Shown here in pieces: positions 46,239 to 59,009 of a stretch of 64,000 nt of DNA. The stretch covers positions 58,774,071 through 58,838,070 of the forward strand of contig CM064432.1 of NCBI GenBank assembly GCA_032690845.1, written 5' to 3'. Made by a program: the position numbers and the translations under genes. The number at the start of each line of letters is the position of its first letter. Position 1 is the first letter of the stretch. The DNA is from Eleusine coracana subsp. coracana. Lineage: Eukaryota > Streptophyta > Magnoliopsida > Poales > Poaceae. Under the pieces are notes generated by a model, which saw only the letters and a list, made by a program, of their open reading frames with translations, searched no databases and was not told where the DNA came from.

Positions 46239-46807
46239 ACGGGCCGGGTCGACGAATAGCCGAATAAAAGAACTCGGTAGGGAGGTTTCTGCAAATTTTG
46301 TAAAATCGAATTGTACCTAGTCCTTTTTTGTGAACTCGCCAGCCAGTACTGGCAGCTCTCCAGTCTCCACTGCCGCTGTAGCAGTACCGCCTCCGCGTAA
46401 AGCCGGTAGACTGGCGCTTTTGGCGTTTCCGTGTCCCCTCCCGTGGTGAAACGAAGGAGAAGGTCACCGAATTCGTAGGGAAGAACAAGGACGGTTCTGT
46501 AAAAAGAAAGTGTAGCGAGGGAAAGGGTAGGAAGGGGGGAGAAAGCGACAGTGGCCGAGCGAGCAGTGACGGGGAAGCAACGCAGCGCTGGAGGAACAGT
46601 GTCGCTGTCGGTGGGCCCAGCGCCACGTGAAAAGCAGGCTTGTCGCTGACAACGATTCCTGGTGTCCACGCGCCTGGTCCCGCTCGGGCCCAAATTCTTC
46701 CGTGGCCACAAGCAAAGTTTCGCTCTGTTTCTCTAGATGCACACGGCAATCTCACCTGCAAAAACCGTGAAACCAGCATCCCATCTACTGCAACAAATGC
46801 AACGTCA

Positions 46808-47099
46808 AAAGTGTAACTACTATGGACCCGAGAAATCCATGCGGTTTCATCATGGCAAACAGTTCAAATTCTCGTAGAATTCAAGTAAAATTCGTTCCAC
46901 AAAGGACTCTGCAATATAACATGTGAGCCCCACCAAGGGGAGCACTAGGGACCATGGAAAGTGTAACTACTATGGACCAGAGAAATCCCATGCGTTTTCA
47001 TGGCAAACAGATCAAATTCTCGTGTAATTCAAGTAAAATTCCACAAAGGACTTCGTAATTTAACGTGTGAGCCCCCTCGAAGGAAAGCACTGGGTCGCC
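46808..47099. repeat. 150-base tandem duplication
   Basis: The block starting aaagtgtaactactatgg at 46808 is repeated at 46958. The copies share most of their length (including caaattctcgt, aattcaagtaaaatt and ccacaaagga) with scattered differences and small indels. Confidence 0.85.
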
Positions 47100-49587
47100 T
47101 TGTTTAAATGGACGCTGCAAACGGCTTATACGTGCGCGGCGCGCAGGACCAGGTACCATTCTGGCTTGTTTATCGGGCGACGCCATGATTGTTTCGAGCA
47201 GGATAACACAGGACGGTCGGGATGATAATCAGCAAAAGGGTTAACTTTAAATAAGACCTGCAGGCAATTTTGTTTAAGGGGGCTACAGATTCAGAACTCG
47301 AATGCTTTTCTCTGATCCTCTTTGGTTCCTCGTGCTTTTCGATGTGGATTTCCATTCCTGAAGATTTAACGAGCAGGCGAGGGAGTTTTGAATAGAGGGC
47401 CTTTTGAATACGGCGATTCATTTCACTAGCTTTTGTTTGATAAGTGGGTCAAATAGCATGGATTTTCATCGCGGCTTCACTTCCGATCTACTCCCGGCGC
47501 AGGAGGTTGACCACCGCCGCCGGGTCGTTCCCTCCAATCCCCTCCGCGCGTTCACCTGCCGCTCGCTCGGTTGAGATGGCGTCTGATGCCGAGGGGCCGG
47601 CCGGGGGCTCCTGTTCGGTCGGGACGACCTCCGAAACGGGGGACTCGGCAGTCGTCACCCGCTCGGTAGGGATGGCCCCCTCCCCTTGTTCATATGAAAG
47701 AACTGAATATTAGTACTTTCAAACAAAAACTCACTGTTCATGGACAGTATTGTAAGCTTTCAAACATTCACCCTGTGCTTGTTTGTTAGAGTTTGACAAT
47801 TTATCCAGAGATACGAGAGAGTTTGAAATTTAAACTTTTTAAAATTCCATTGAAAAAGTCTCTGTTTTGAGTGGTGTCCCTGCCGATCATAAGTTACTTT
47901 TGTGTTAATGCTTGAACTTGTACGAGTAAGGAGCCGCTAGATGTCATCAGAGTGGACACAAATGCAACCTGGAGACAAGAGATTGATCCATTGCCCGAAG
48001 TTAATTAGATTGGGACATCTCATGCCCCCTTTTTGTTGATATATCTAAACGGGGACATCTCGAATAGACCGAACATCATTTGACTTTGTTTTTGCAATTT
48101 CACGTCCTCTTATTTCGTGTTGTGACTTGGCTCCGCATATTTTGCCGTTGGATGGTGACATGGAGAGGAACCGAGGGAGTGTGCAATGATGTGGCAGATA
48201 GCGATGTCGTTGCGGCTGCTCATCGCAGGACATAACAGTTGATGTCATTTGCCTTTCCCCAAAACAAATGACATGGACAAAGTGATCCTTCAAGAACACA
48301 TGTAAGATGCTGGTGTGTGTAGGTGACACTTCACTAACTGGGGTGGGAAGGAAATAACTTTGATACATATGTGTTGATTGTGCACCTTACGGCTTTCCTT
48401 TTATGGTTTAAAAGAGGGCTATATGGCACCTAGAACACCACTTCTTTTCTTTTTCACCAGGTTCGTTGTTCTTAACAAATGAGTAGGATGTGTTGGTTTT
48501 TCTTATCCGTTTGCCTGAATCAATTATGGCAAGCTCAGGGCAAATATAATGATTTTACACATTCAATTCTAATTTTGCTATATAGAAATGGAGAAATGGT
48601 TCAACATTTAGAGAAAAAGATTTACTCTTGCTTGATTAAATCATTATGTTCGTGATAAGCTACACTAAATTATGGTATGTTTTGTTGATAATAAAAGATA
48701 AACGGACAATGGAGAAACCCGGACAATGTTGAAAATATAGTGAGAAGAAGAGTGTCTTGATAGTTTGGCTATATTTACTACTAGCAATAATGAATAAAAA
48801 TACAAATGTGTTGTTGTGGTGATGACAACGAGAGTGCCGGTGATTTTCGCGGTAACTAGAGAACAAGGTTGTATTAGTATCAAAGGGGGCCATGGCCCCC
48901 TTGACCAAATCAATTTCATAATTAATGAGTAAGAACAAAAGTGTGTATTTCCACATGATAGTTTGGTATCCAATGTTGTATGTGTATGTGCTATAAAGTT
49001 TTTATTTTCTAATAAAACTCTTTTAGTTCTATGATCTTTCTTGGTCAAGGTCAACTGAATGTGTCACTTTTCCTAATATAAAATCTGTATATATCATAAG
49101 TAGATCATATTTTGATGAATAAATATAGAACATTTAAAAAGATTTGGTCAAAAAATATTGAGAAATCGAGGAAAATAAAAACATTACATACTTTTTTATA
49201 TAAAATTATTATTGTTTGGATAGTAATTTTAGTTTATGTTTACGATAAGAAAATGAGAATGGATGGAAGAAGAGAGGAGTAGTAAAGACTATACTGAGTA
49301 AGCCCACAAGACAAAAGTTTTGTATTCAAACCCCGAAACATGTTGGGCCGTGCAATGGGGTTGTAAGAAAACAAAAGCTTGGTGACATATGCACAGGATA
49401 AGGCATATTCAAATTGCTTACACCTTGTTATTTCCACTAAAGGGAAAGTTCAACCCGCGACGGGTCGCGCGATACCGCGAGTACGTGACCCGTCGCTCTC
49501 AGCCTGGCCTGCTCTAGCCTTGGGCCGGTCCAGGTAGAGGCGGGCGGAAGCGGGAGCAAGGCGCGGCAAGGCGGGCAGAGCGAGGGT

Positions 49588-49900
49588 GAAGCATGACGAC
49601 GTGGCGGGCGGTGCATCGCAGTGACGAGGGCGCCGCCGTGACACCGGTGATGGTTATCACCGACAGTGAAGGCGGCGGCCATGGTGAAGCGTAGCGGCAG
49701 GGCGCGCGGTGTGTCGTGGCAACGAGGGTGCCGCCACAACACCGTTAGTGGTTATTGTCGGCGGTGGAGGCAGTGCTAGCGAGCTCTATGGTGGTGGCCA
49801 TGGCGGAGCGGTGGTGGAGTGCGGCGGCAGGGCGGATGGTGCGTCGCGGCGGCAAGGGTGCCACCGTAACGCGGGCCGGCGGTTATCACCGACGGTTTAT
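49588..49900. repeat. GC-rich imperfect tandem repeats, about three units
   Basis: Units of roughly 97-131 bases share a core like gagggtgccgccgtaacaccgg followed by ggttatcaccgacggtg and ggcggccatggtg. Variation between units is substantial. The stretch gives overlapping ORFs in several frames, best seen as a by-product of repetition and GC content. Confidence 0.6.
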
Positions 49901-50598
49901 GGTGTTTAGATTATTGAGGACCAATTCACTCCGATGGAGATAGAGGGTTTCCAGGGGTGGTGATGGGCTGTGGCGTGGCGATGCGGTGAGGCGGCGCAAG
50001 TGCCGTTGTAGCCACGGATGACAGGCAAGCAGTGGGCGGGGCTGGTGGCAGGGGCGACGGGCGAGGAGCACGACCACGACACGCTGCGGTCGGAACACTG
50101 ACGGTCGGAATGGACGCGTGGCGGCTAACGCGCGACCTATAGCGCGTTAACCGCCCCCTTTGCTGTAAACCTGGTAGATGTGTATTACATATACTTCACC
50201 AAAAGAAAATAAAAAGGATGACGTATATCCTACAGCAAAACGATGCAACCATGTCAAGGATCGAAGCAAAAAAGAAAAAGTAATCGGTCAGTAGTACTAT
50301 TTTTGGTTCCTCCTCTTCCTTCAACAATGGTGGATGCCCGGGGGTCGTATAAATTTTTGGCGCGGCAGCATGCAATGGCGCTATACATAGCATTCTCCAT
50401 TTTCTAGTGCCTAGCTTGTCTGGCTCAGAGGAGCAGAGGCTCAGAATCGGCGCACGCAAAGCGTTCCCCATCGACCACGTCGAAGCAAGGCCCCATCCTC
50501 CATTTCCCCTGGTTCTTGGACGAGAGGAGGTCCTTCCAATCCATCGTGCTCGCTCTCGTGTCGCACAGCATCGCCGCCGAGCGATCGCTTGATGCCGC

Positions 50599-52820
50599 AT
50601 GCCGCCACCGACGATGCCGCCGCCGCCGTCCCCGGACGACCCGGAGCCCTCGGCGGCGCGGGAGATGGACGACGAGGACCTCGTGGAGGAGCTGCTCGCC
50701 ACGGTCAACTCGGCGCGCGCCTACGCCGAGTTCCGCCGCACGCAGCGCCGGGAGTGCGCCAACCTCCTGCGCTGGCTGCAGCTCGTCCTCCCGCTCCTCG
50801 AGGAGCTCCGCGACTCGGCGCCCCGCCTCACCGACAACGCCTACCGCCGGCTCGCACTGCTCGGCCGCGCCTTCGCCGCCGCGCGCCGCCTCCTCCGGTC
50901 CTGCCACGACGGCAGCAAGATCTTCCTGGTTCGATCATCAATTTCGCCTTCCTCTGTTGCATTTTGCAGACCTCGGTATCTTTGCGTGTTCTGTCTTGCC
51001 GTGCGCGGCCTGAACCGACGGGGGATCTGATCGAATTTCAGGCGCTGGAGAGCGAGGCGGTGCTGACGAAATTCCGGAACGTGTACGAGAAGATGCACGG
51101 CGCGCTGAACGGGATGCCGTACGACGAGCTTGCCATCTCCGATGAGGTCAAGGAGCAGGTACGATAACCAACCTGCCGGATCATCTAAGTTGCCACTGCA
51201 CAGCGCGTGCCAGAGACAGGACACGCCGATCATGTGCTCTGTTTTTCATTGCAGGTGGAGCTGATGAACGCGCAGCTGATGCGGTGCCAGAAGCGAACGG
51301 ACACGCAGGACATCGAGCTGTCCATGGACCTGATGGTGATCCTGCAGACCAAGGAGGAGGAGAGGAACGCGGACCGGGCGATCCTGGAGCGGCTGGCCAA
51401 GAAGCTGGGGCTGCAGACGCTGGCGGAGCTAAGGGCGGAGACGATGGCCATAAAGAAGCTCATCAACGAGCGGAACGGGCAGCAGGGCGACAGCACGAAG
51501 CAGATCATCGAGCTGCTCAACAAGTTCAAGCACATCGCCGGCGTCGACGAGACAAACGTGTTGGGCGATGTGTCCATGCCGAAAACACTGGGCAAGTGCC
51601 CGTCCCTGATGATCCCCAACGACTTCCTCTGTCCGATTACGCTGGAGATCATGACGGATCCTGTGATTGTCGCCAGTGGACAGGTGCCTCACCTACTAGT
51701 GAAACCTGGAACACGTTAAAATTATCGCACTTTCCTTTTACATTATTCAGAACATGGAAGCCATTGAATTTTGCAGTCGTACGAAAGGAGAAGCATTCAA
51801 AAGTGGCTGGACAGTGGCGAGAGAACGTGCCCAAAGACGCGGCAGCCGTTGGCTCATCTGTCGTTGGCGCCAAACTACGCTTTGAAGAACCTGATCCTGC
51901 AATGGTGCGAGAAGAACATGGTGGAGCTGCAGAAGAGGGAACCAGAGCCCGCCGCGGAGCCGGGCAACCACCGGAAGGAGGACATCCCATCGCTGGTGGA
52001 AGACCTCTCATCCATCCACCCGGAAGTGCAGCGGAAGGCGGCGAAGAAGATCCGGATGCTCTCCAAGGAATCCCCCGAGAACCGCAGGCTCATCTCCGAC
52101 AACGGCGGCATCCCGGCGCTGATCGGCCTCCTCGCGTACCCGGACAAGAAGGTCCAGGAGAACACGGTGACCACGCTGCTGAACCTGTCCATCGACGACA
52201 ACAACAAGCTCCTCATCACCCGTGGCGGCGCCATCCCGCTGGTCATCGAGATCCTCCGCAACGGCAGCGCGGAGGCGCAGGAGAACTCCGCGGCGGCGCT
52301 CTTCAGCCTGTCGATGCTCGACGAGAACAAGGCCGCGATCGGTTCCCTCGGCGGCATCGCGCCGCTGGTGGAGCTTTTGCGGAGCGGCACGGCGAGGGGG
52401 AAGAAGGACGCCGCCACGGCCATCTTCAACCTGGTGCTCAACCCGCAGAACAAGGCCCGGGCAACGCACGCGGGGATCGTGCCGGCGCTGCTCGGGGTCA
52501 TCGATGACAAGGGCCTCGGCATGGTCGACGAGGCGCTCTCCATCTTCCTGCTGCTGTCCTCCCACGCCGCGTGCAGGGGGGAGATCGGGACCACGGGGTT
52601 CGTGGAGAAGCTCGTGCGGCTCATCAAGGAGGGCACGGATAAGAACAAGGAGTGCGCGCTGTCGGTGCTGCTGGAGCTGGGGACCAACAGCAAGCCGCTG
52701 CTGGTGCACGCGCTGCGGTTCGGCCTCCACGAGGACCTCTCCAAGATCGCCAAGAATGGAACCAGTAGAGCGCAGAGGAAGGCCACCTCGCTCATTCAGC
52801 TAGCGCGCAAGTGCTACTGA
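50599..52820 (+). CDS. U-box/armadillo-repeat E3 ubiquitin ligase (PUB family)
   Basis: Exons 50599-50928, 51042-51158, 51255-51683 and 51777-52820 join in phase to 639 residues (634 if the ATG at 50614 is used). An N-terminal helical U-box N-terminal domain (about residues 15-230) precedes the U-box (about 269-339: IPNDFLCPITLEIMTDPVIV, then CPKTRQPL and PNYALKNLI). The C-terminal part (about 355-630) is a set of ARM repeats with the usual NLS and NNGGI-type motifs (NGGIPALIGLL, TVTTLLNLSI, GGAIPLVIEIL). The order UND-U-box-ARM is that of plant PUB10/11/12/13/14/15 and rice SPL11, ligases that take E2-ubiquitin through the U-box and bind targets, often receptor kinases, with the ARM part. 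The exon 3 donor (gtgcct) is weak. The specific paralogue is not resolved. Confidence 0.93.
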
Positions 52821-53179
52821 CTGCGGCGAGGCGAACAATGTAATTGTAATCCATTTTTTGGGCATATAGAATTTTATCTTTTTTGGTGTAACTCGTATTG
52901 TCGGCGAACACATCAGTGATGTTTTGCTAGGATCGGAAGAAATGCCAAACTTCAAATTTTGTATTGCAAAAGCATTGCCGCGATAGTTGGAGTTTGGGGG
53001 AAATTTTGGAAGCTATGCCGAGGTTTAAATCGCGGCGTTTCATGATGGGGATCGAGCGCTCACTCGTTTTTTTCCTGGACCCACAAGTCGGTGAGTTTTT
53101 CGCTTGCAAGTTTTGGATCGCGGGTAAACAGCCGCGAAGCAACTCGCCAGTCGCCCTTGGCGATGCCCACGCCGTTCCA
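52821..53179. other. Short spacer between the U-box and PPR genes
   Basis: Holds the U-box gene 3' UTR and the PPR gene leader. In-frame ATG codons upstream of 53180 (for example 53042) give an N-terminal extension with no family similarity, so they are probably not used. Confidence 0.55.
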
Positions 53180-54308
53180 ATGCACCCGTTCCGCCGCCCC
53201 GTCACCATCGCCGCCCGCCACCTCCTCCGCGACAACCAGCGCATCAGCGCCCTCGGCCGCGCGGGCGACGTGGCCGCGGCGCGGCGCGTTTTCGACGCCA
53301 TGCCGCAGCGCGACGTCGTCTCCTGGAACGCGCTGCTCACCGCGCTCTGGCAAGGCGGGCGCGACCTGCACGCCGCGCGCCGCCTCTTCGACGCCATGCC
53401 GGCCCGCGACGTCATCTCCTGGAACTCCATCGTCGCCGGCTGCCTCGCGCACGGGGACCTGGACGCCGCGTCCGCCTACTTCGCGCGCGCCCCGCGGCGC
53501 AACGTGGCCACGTGGAACGCCATGCTCGCGGGGCTCGTCAGGCTCGGGCGCATGGAAGACGCGGAGAGGATGTTCGAAGAAATGCCGCAAAGGAACGTGG
53601 TGTCGTTCACCGCCATGGTGGACGGGCTTGCACGATGCGGTGAGGTGGCGAGGGCGCGGGAGGTGTTTGACGCAATGCCGGAGCGGAACCTAGTGTCTTG
53701 GGCGGCGATGATTAGTGGGTATGTTGAGAGCGGCTTGTTCGTCGAGGCAAAGGAATTGTTTCATGCGATGCCAGAGAAGAATGTTGTGGCATGCACTGCG
53801 ATGATTACTGGGTACTGCAAGGAGGGGGATGTTGAGAGTGCCAGGAGGCTGTTTGATGGGATTTCAGTCAAGGATGTCATCTCCTGGAACGCTATGATCG
53901 CTGGTATGTAGTACAGGCCACAGTTTCTTTCTTATAGTTTCAATTTGTTTGTATAGCTAATTGCGGTGGATTAAATACGGCAAACTAAATGGTTCTTAAA
54001 TAGTTGTACCTCTTCAAGGTCGAGACTTGGATGTGCATCTGCCTTCCTCAGCTAATCTGCTGTGTGTCGGTGTTAAGCATGTGTTTTCTTCTTGTTTGAA
54101 GTTTTAAACAACACAATTTGATATCTGCAACAAAGTTTTCAATTTGTATTGTGGTTAGTTGGAAGGAGCAAAATGCACGGGCCTTCGACCACGAGCTCAG
54201 CAGCCTGGACGACCTTTTTTTATCCCATCAGAGACCTTCTCCGGCTGCAGGGGGTAGCAGGTTGGCCCACGGTGGTTTGGCCTTGGCTGTTGCCAGGCAT
54301 GGCCAGGG

Positions 54309-54341
<33 letters not shown>

Positions 54342-56083
54342 CTTGGCCGGGGATTGTAAGTTCTCCTTCTTGATTGAATACCATGGGGGCGTTCTTTCCC
54401 AACCGTCCGAGATTTTTTTTTGTATAAATTACAACTCTATGTAACAAAAAAATGGCTCATTTTGAGCCTCTTGTTGTATAAAATTGGTGGGCAAAGCTTT
54501 TGCGTGTTCACAAAACATAGCTGCAACAAAGTTTATTAATAAGTTTAATTCGTGCAAACAAGAAATGGCATGCCAATTGTGATATTCTTGAAGCATTAAG
54601 TTCTCTCATGAGTCTAGGTGTTTATGTTTGCCATGATCTGTTGATCTCTACTTTATCATTTTAAAATTAAAAGCTGTTATTGATTTGTGCTTTTGTTTTG
54701 TTCTTGAACATTGTAAACTGGTAAAGTACCCCACAAGAGTACATATTGCATGATGAAATGCAATGGTTTCATTGGAAGCATTGGACTAGTGTTTTAAGTT
54801 TTCAGATTATTTGTCATTTCTATGTCCTTTGATTTCCTTTTGTAAGGAAAACTGGTAGTGGCTTTGCTGTTTCAAGTTGGAGATGATAATACAAACCTAC
54901 GAAGACAGCAGCACAATCACAGGGAGGAAACAGCCAAAAGTAGATAAGGACAACATGATTGAACAGTAGCATAGTCTCACTCCTCAAATTATTGAGACAA
55001 TTCTTTCTCGTCATTTAGTTTTTCAAAAGATGCAGGGTTCTGCAAATAAAATAATTTCCTTGACTCTGCAAAACTGAACATGCATTGTCACAATCCTTAA
55101 CAGTTCACTATTTCGTAATTTCTTCAGGATATGTTCATAACGGACATGGAGAAGAAGCTTTGAGCCTTCACATCTTAATGCACAAAGAAGGTGTAAAACC
55201 AGATCATGCAACCCTTATTTCAGTTTTGACTGCATGTTCTGGTTTTGCTTTGCTCAGACAAGGAAGATCCACTCATGCTGTTGCCATCAAAGCAATGCTA
55301 GAATCTAGCATATCTTTTTCAAATGCTTTGATGACAATGTACAGCAAGTGTGGCGATGTGGGAGAGTCAGAATTAGTCTTCATGAATCTTAGAAGCTACG
55401 ATATTGTTTCTTGGAATACAATAGTCGCTGCATATGCACAGCATGGCAAGTATCAAAAAGTTATTGCACTTTTCCATGAGATTGAAGCACAAGGACTGAC
55501 ACCAAATGACGTTACCTTCCTTAGTGTGTTGTCAGCTTGCGGGCATGTAGGCATGGTTGATGACAGTTTGAAATTGTTTGACCTTATGTCATCCAAATAT
55601 GCAATATCTCCAAGAGCTGAACACTATGCATGTATTGTGGATATATTAAGCCGAGCAGGTCAACTGGACAAAGCTTGTAGTTACATTAAAGATATGCCAT
55701 TTGAAGCTGAGAAGAATGTTTGGGGTGCCTTGCTAGGAGCATGTCAGACACAGGGCAATGTGCAATTGGGCGAACTTGCTGCTATGATGCTTACCCAAGC
55801 AGACCCTGAAAGTTCAGGCCCTTATGTGATGCTTTCAAATATATATGCTGCTGCTGGCATGTGGGATGAAGTCAATTATGTGAGAGGACGGATGAAACAG
55901 AAAGGAATCAAGAAACAACCTGGATACAGCTGGACTGAGATCGCTGATGAAGTTCATATGTTTGTGGGTGGTGATGCATCTCATCCAGCAATGAGCAAGA
56001 TTATATCTGAGCTGAGAAAAATTAGCTTTCATATGCAGATGGTAACTGATGAAATTTATATGATGGAAGAGCTGGCCCAATAG
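53180..56083 (+). CDS. PLS-class pentatricopeptide repeat (PPR) protein, E subgroup
   Basis: Exons 53180-53903 and 55128-56083 join in phase (G|GA) to 559 residues. The protein starts with an Arg-rich, amphipathic stretch (MHPFRRPVTIAARHLL) that suits mitochondrial or plastid import, which is why this ATG was chosen. Then come about a dozen PPR motifs of P, L and S type, each with the ARRVFDAMP-RDVVSWNALL pattern. The C-terminus has the E region (GPYVMLSNIYAAAGMWDEV, KKQPGYSWTEI), followed by a short remnant; there is no DYW deaminase domain. Such proteins bind organelle RNA and commonly specify C-to-U editing sites with a partner deaminase. The target cannot be read from sequence here. The 1.2-kb intron carries a 29-G tract. 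Confidence 0.93.
54311..54339 (+). repeat. Poly-G tract, 29 bases
   Basis: A G run lies inside the PPR gene intron. No transposon end could be recognised next to it. Confidence 0.9.
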
Positions 56084-57712
56084 TGTGATTAGGGAACATA
56101 ACCTCCAAGGTTTCATGCTGCTTTGGACATCCAATCTATGAAAATCCACAGGTATGAGCTCAAAGATGAAATTGATCAAATTTCTAGGGAACAGGTTATC
56201 CAACTCTGTTTTGGGGATGATTTCCATCGTGATTTGGAATCATATGGCTCCTGTGCATGTTGCTATGCTGACAAAGGCGGGTTCTTTGCTGCAAATGAAG
56301 GATTTAAATCTTACTATTTTGATGGGTGGAATTCTATATATTATAAGGAACAGTCATGAAGGTAATAATCAAATTCATTTGTGTTTATATTCTGGAAGTT
56401 CTATTGTTCTCAGCACTAGAAAAAAAGAGAACTAATTTAACCTGAGCACTTGTTGTTGCAGGTTTTTCAACAACATTTATACTGAGAAATAGATGGTTGT
56501 TATATCAATTGTCCGAAAGGAAAGTGCTACTGTTGACCTCAAAAAAAGAAAAAAGAAAAGAAAAGGAAAGTGCTACGGTTTTGTAGATGGAATGGTGTAG
56601 ATGCTTCATAAAACCAAATTGCTGTTTTCTACCTTTGGATGAGTTACTTTTATGAAATATGACGTTGGTTCATTTGGACAGAAGGAAACGCCACTACTCC
56701 ATGCATCATTAACACTGCCACAGTCTCTTTCATCCGCTTTTGCAATCTATATTGCTGTAGAATGTAATGATTTTTTTTTTGGCTGCAAATAGTTCTACAA
56801 TATTCTGAGAAGGACATGGTTTGATGGCATTGTAAAATGCAGAGGCGAGATGGTTAGACTTAAAATGAAATGTCGCTTACCGATTCTTTTATTTTTTTTG
56901 ATACATCTTAGAGACTTTATATGGAGAACATACCTTATGGTACTGTGTTCTGCATACTGGATTTTTTAGGGTCTCTTTTTTTGGCCGTGTTCCTTGTACA
57001 TATTACTTTTACACAAAATTTATATGAAAAACATACCTTATGATTCTGTGTGCTGCATTCTTGATTTTTTAGGGTTTCTTTTTCAGCCTATGGCCATGTA
57101 CCATGTACATATTACTTTTACACAAAATTTATAAAAGTAGGTAGGGGCCTCGGTCAAAAATAAAAATCTCAGCTCATTAAAAGATATTCCATTGCATATA
57201 AACAAAGAAACTTGCAAACTATTGCTAAGGTACCATAGAATTGGACTTGGTTTTTGTATTTTTTCCAGAAGGTTCAAGTTACTTATGTATTTTTGAAGAG
57301 CAATTGTACAGTTATGACTAATGGCTATTCTGAATGTAAAACAAGTCCACAGCAGTAGTAGATGATACAGAAAGTATCCCTTGGATCATAACATAGGCTA
57401 TTGCGTACTGTGAAATCAACACCCCAAAGGAATATCATATCAAGCCTGTAAAGGAAGTGATTAAACGTGAAGAAAACATGTAAAGAACAAGTGATGCCAA
57501 TCCTCATGTCGTTCTTATATTGTTTTCCTGTTTGTTTGCATGCATGTTCCATTCTGTGTAGTAACATTGAGTACATCTGGGTAAAGAAAGGGCTACTCCA
57601 CACGTATATCTTTCTATTTTCGGAATGAAATTGTATAAATATTCCAACTATCATATGTTCAAGGGCTCTGGAAAAAAAAACTACATTTGTATTCAGTTGC
57701 TTCCTTGGGATG
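56084..57712. other. Gap between the PPR gene and the coiled-coil gene
   Basis: AT-rich 3' flanks of two convergent genes. A tandem duplication of about 102-115 bases lies at 56917-57133 (each copy contains acataccttatg, gattttttaggg and catattacttttacacaaaa). No gene is supported. Confidence 0.55.
56917..57133. repeat. Tandem duplication of about 102-115 bases
   Basis: Two similar copies lie side by side, starting near 56917 and 57019, both ending in tattacttttacacaaaattta. They differ by several substitutions and small indels. Confidence 0.7.
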
Positions 57713-59009
57713 CTAGGCTGTACTTTGAGAGTTTCTTTTCTTCATTATATCACCAAATTTTCTCAGAATTGTCTTCTTTTTCTGCTTTGCAGGATTCCTG
57801 AGATCCACATCAGAATACACATTGTCTTCTGTCAGATACCTTTCTGATACCACACCTCTCTTTATATCTCGCGGTGATGCTTCTGCTGAAGTTCTAGTGG
57901 ACTCTGAACTGAACATGGCATCAATCATATCCTTCAGTTCTTTAATACTACTCTGTGCTGCAGCCTCACTGACTTTGAGGGACTCGTACTCTTGGATCAT
58001 CCTCTTTAAGGTATTTTCTTTCTCAGATATATGTTCATTAAGCCGAGAGTTCTCCACCCTGGCAATCTCCAATGATTCCCTTGCTACATTAGCTTCACCC
58101 ACTGCATGCTTCAGCATTTCTCTCAGCCTCGAATTCTCATCCCTGATCACCCCTTGTGATTCAATCAACTTATCATTCTCCTCCTTTCCTTTGGTTAACT
58201 CACCCTCAAACATCTTGATGCAGTCAATGAGTCCCCTCTCTTTCTCTTTTGAAGCTGCTACTAATTCATCTGATATAACCTTTAGTCTCTCAGCCTCTTC
58301 CACTGCCAACCTGAGCTTCTCCTCTGTTATTGCCAGCGTTGCATTCAAGTTCTCCACTTCTGTTCTTGAACTATCCAATTCAACTTGAACCAACAAAAGT
58401 TTGGCTTTTGCCTCTCTTGCCTCTGTAGTTTGCTCTTTCAAAGCTATGGCTAAGTCATCCATGGCCTTCTTGCACTTCTCCTCAGATTCCACCGCCAACT
58501 TGAGCTCACGCTGTAGTGACAACGTCTCTACCTCACTTGGGTTTGCAAAGGAGAAGGACATCATACCTCTTCTCCTAAAATTTGTTGTGGGTTCCCTGCT
58601 GGGATTTGAAGACAGTGCAGTAAAGGCCCCCAAACTCTTCTTGCTATCTTGGAGCGAAGTTATTTCAAGCTTTGCCTCCTCCAGAGATACCTTGGTTTGT
58701 TCAAGCTGCTTTGTTTGGGCCTCCAATGATAGTAGCAGTTTCCTCTCTGAATCTCGTGCCACATCCAGTTCACTTTCCAACTGCTGTAATCTGTCTGCGA
58801 GGTCCAACTGATCCTCGCTTTCATTGCTTTTCAACTTTTTCGTCCTACTCTTTTCTTTCTTAAGATCTTCTACCTCATCAAGGGCACGCATTTTCTCCTG
58901 TTTCTCCCGCATCAACTCCTCCTGCAGTTTCTTCAGTTGTTCCTGTATGTCTGATTCCTCCATGAAGCGTGGATTTGGGGCTTCTTTTGCACCCGAAGAT
59001 GATTTGATG
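57713..59009 (-). CDS. Long coiled-coil protein, WEB-family-like
   Basis: An uninterrupted frame runs from 59009 (after a cag acceptor-like site) to the stop at 57713. The first ATG is at 58963 and gives 416 residues. Nearly the whole protein is charged heptad-type coiled coil (Leu, Glu, Lys, Arg, Ala), with a short Ser-rich break near residues 110-140. It ends in a basic tail (KKKTILRKFGDIMKKRN). That tail and the DIQEQLKKLQEELMREKQEK start resemble the C-terminal and central parts of plant WEB-family proteins (DUF827), which include chloroplast-movement factors. The frame is open upstream of the ATG to a phase-1 acceptor, so an earlier exon may exist; none was found with matching phase. The family assignment is an inference. 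Confidence 0.7.

Larger units (their letters stand above)
46239..50598. other. Gap between the HD-Zip and U-box genes
   Basis: The beginning is the 3' UTR of the HD-Zip gene. A 150-base tandem duplication lies at 46808-47099 and GC-rich imperfect repeats at 49588-49900. The stretch 47700-49430 is AT-rich with only short ORFs. The last few hundred bases are the U-box gene promoter. No other gene is supported. Confidence 0.5.

Noticed and set aside
45803..46267. Gly/Arg-rich ORFs on both strands in HD-Zip exon 3
   Set aside because: Shadow frames of the GC-rich activation domain.
50589..51167. Alternative long ORFs over U-box exon 1
   Set aside because: They read through the intron and have no family similarity. 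The 50599 frame matches the PUB N-terminal domain.
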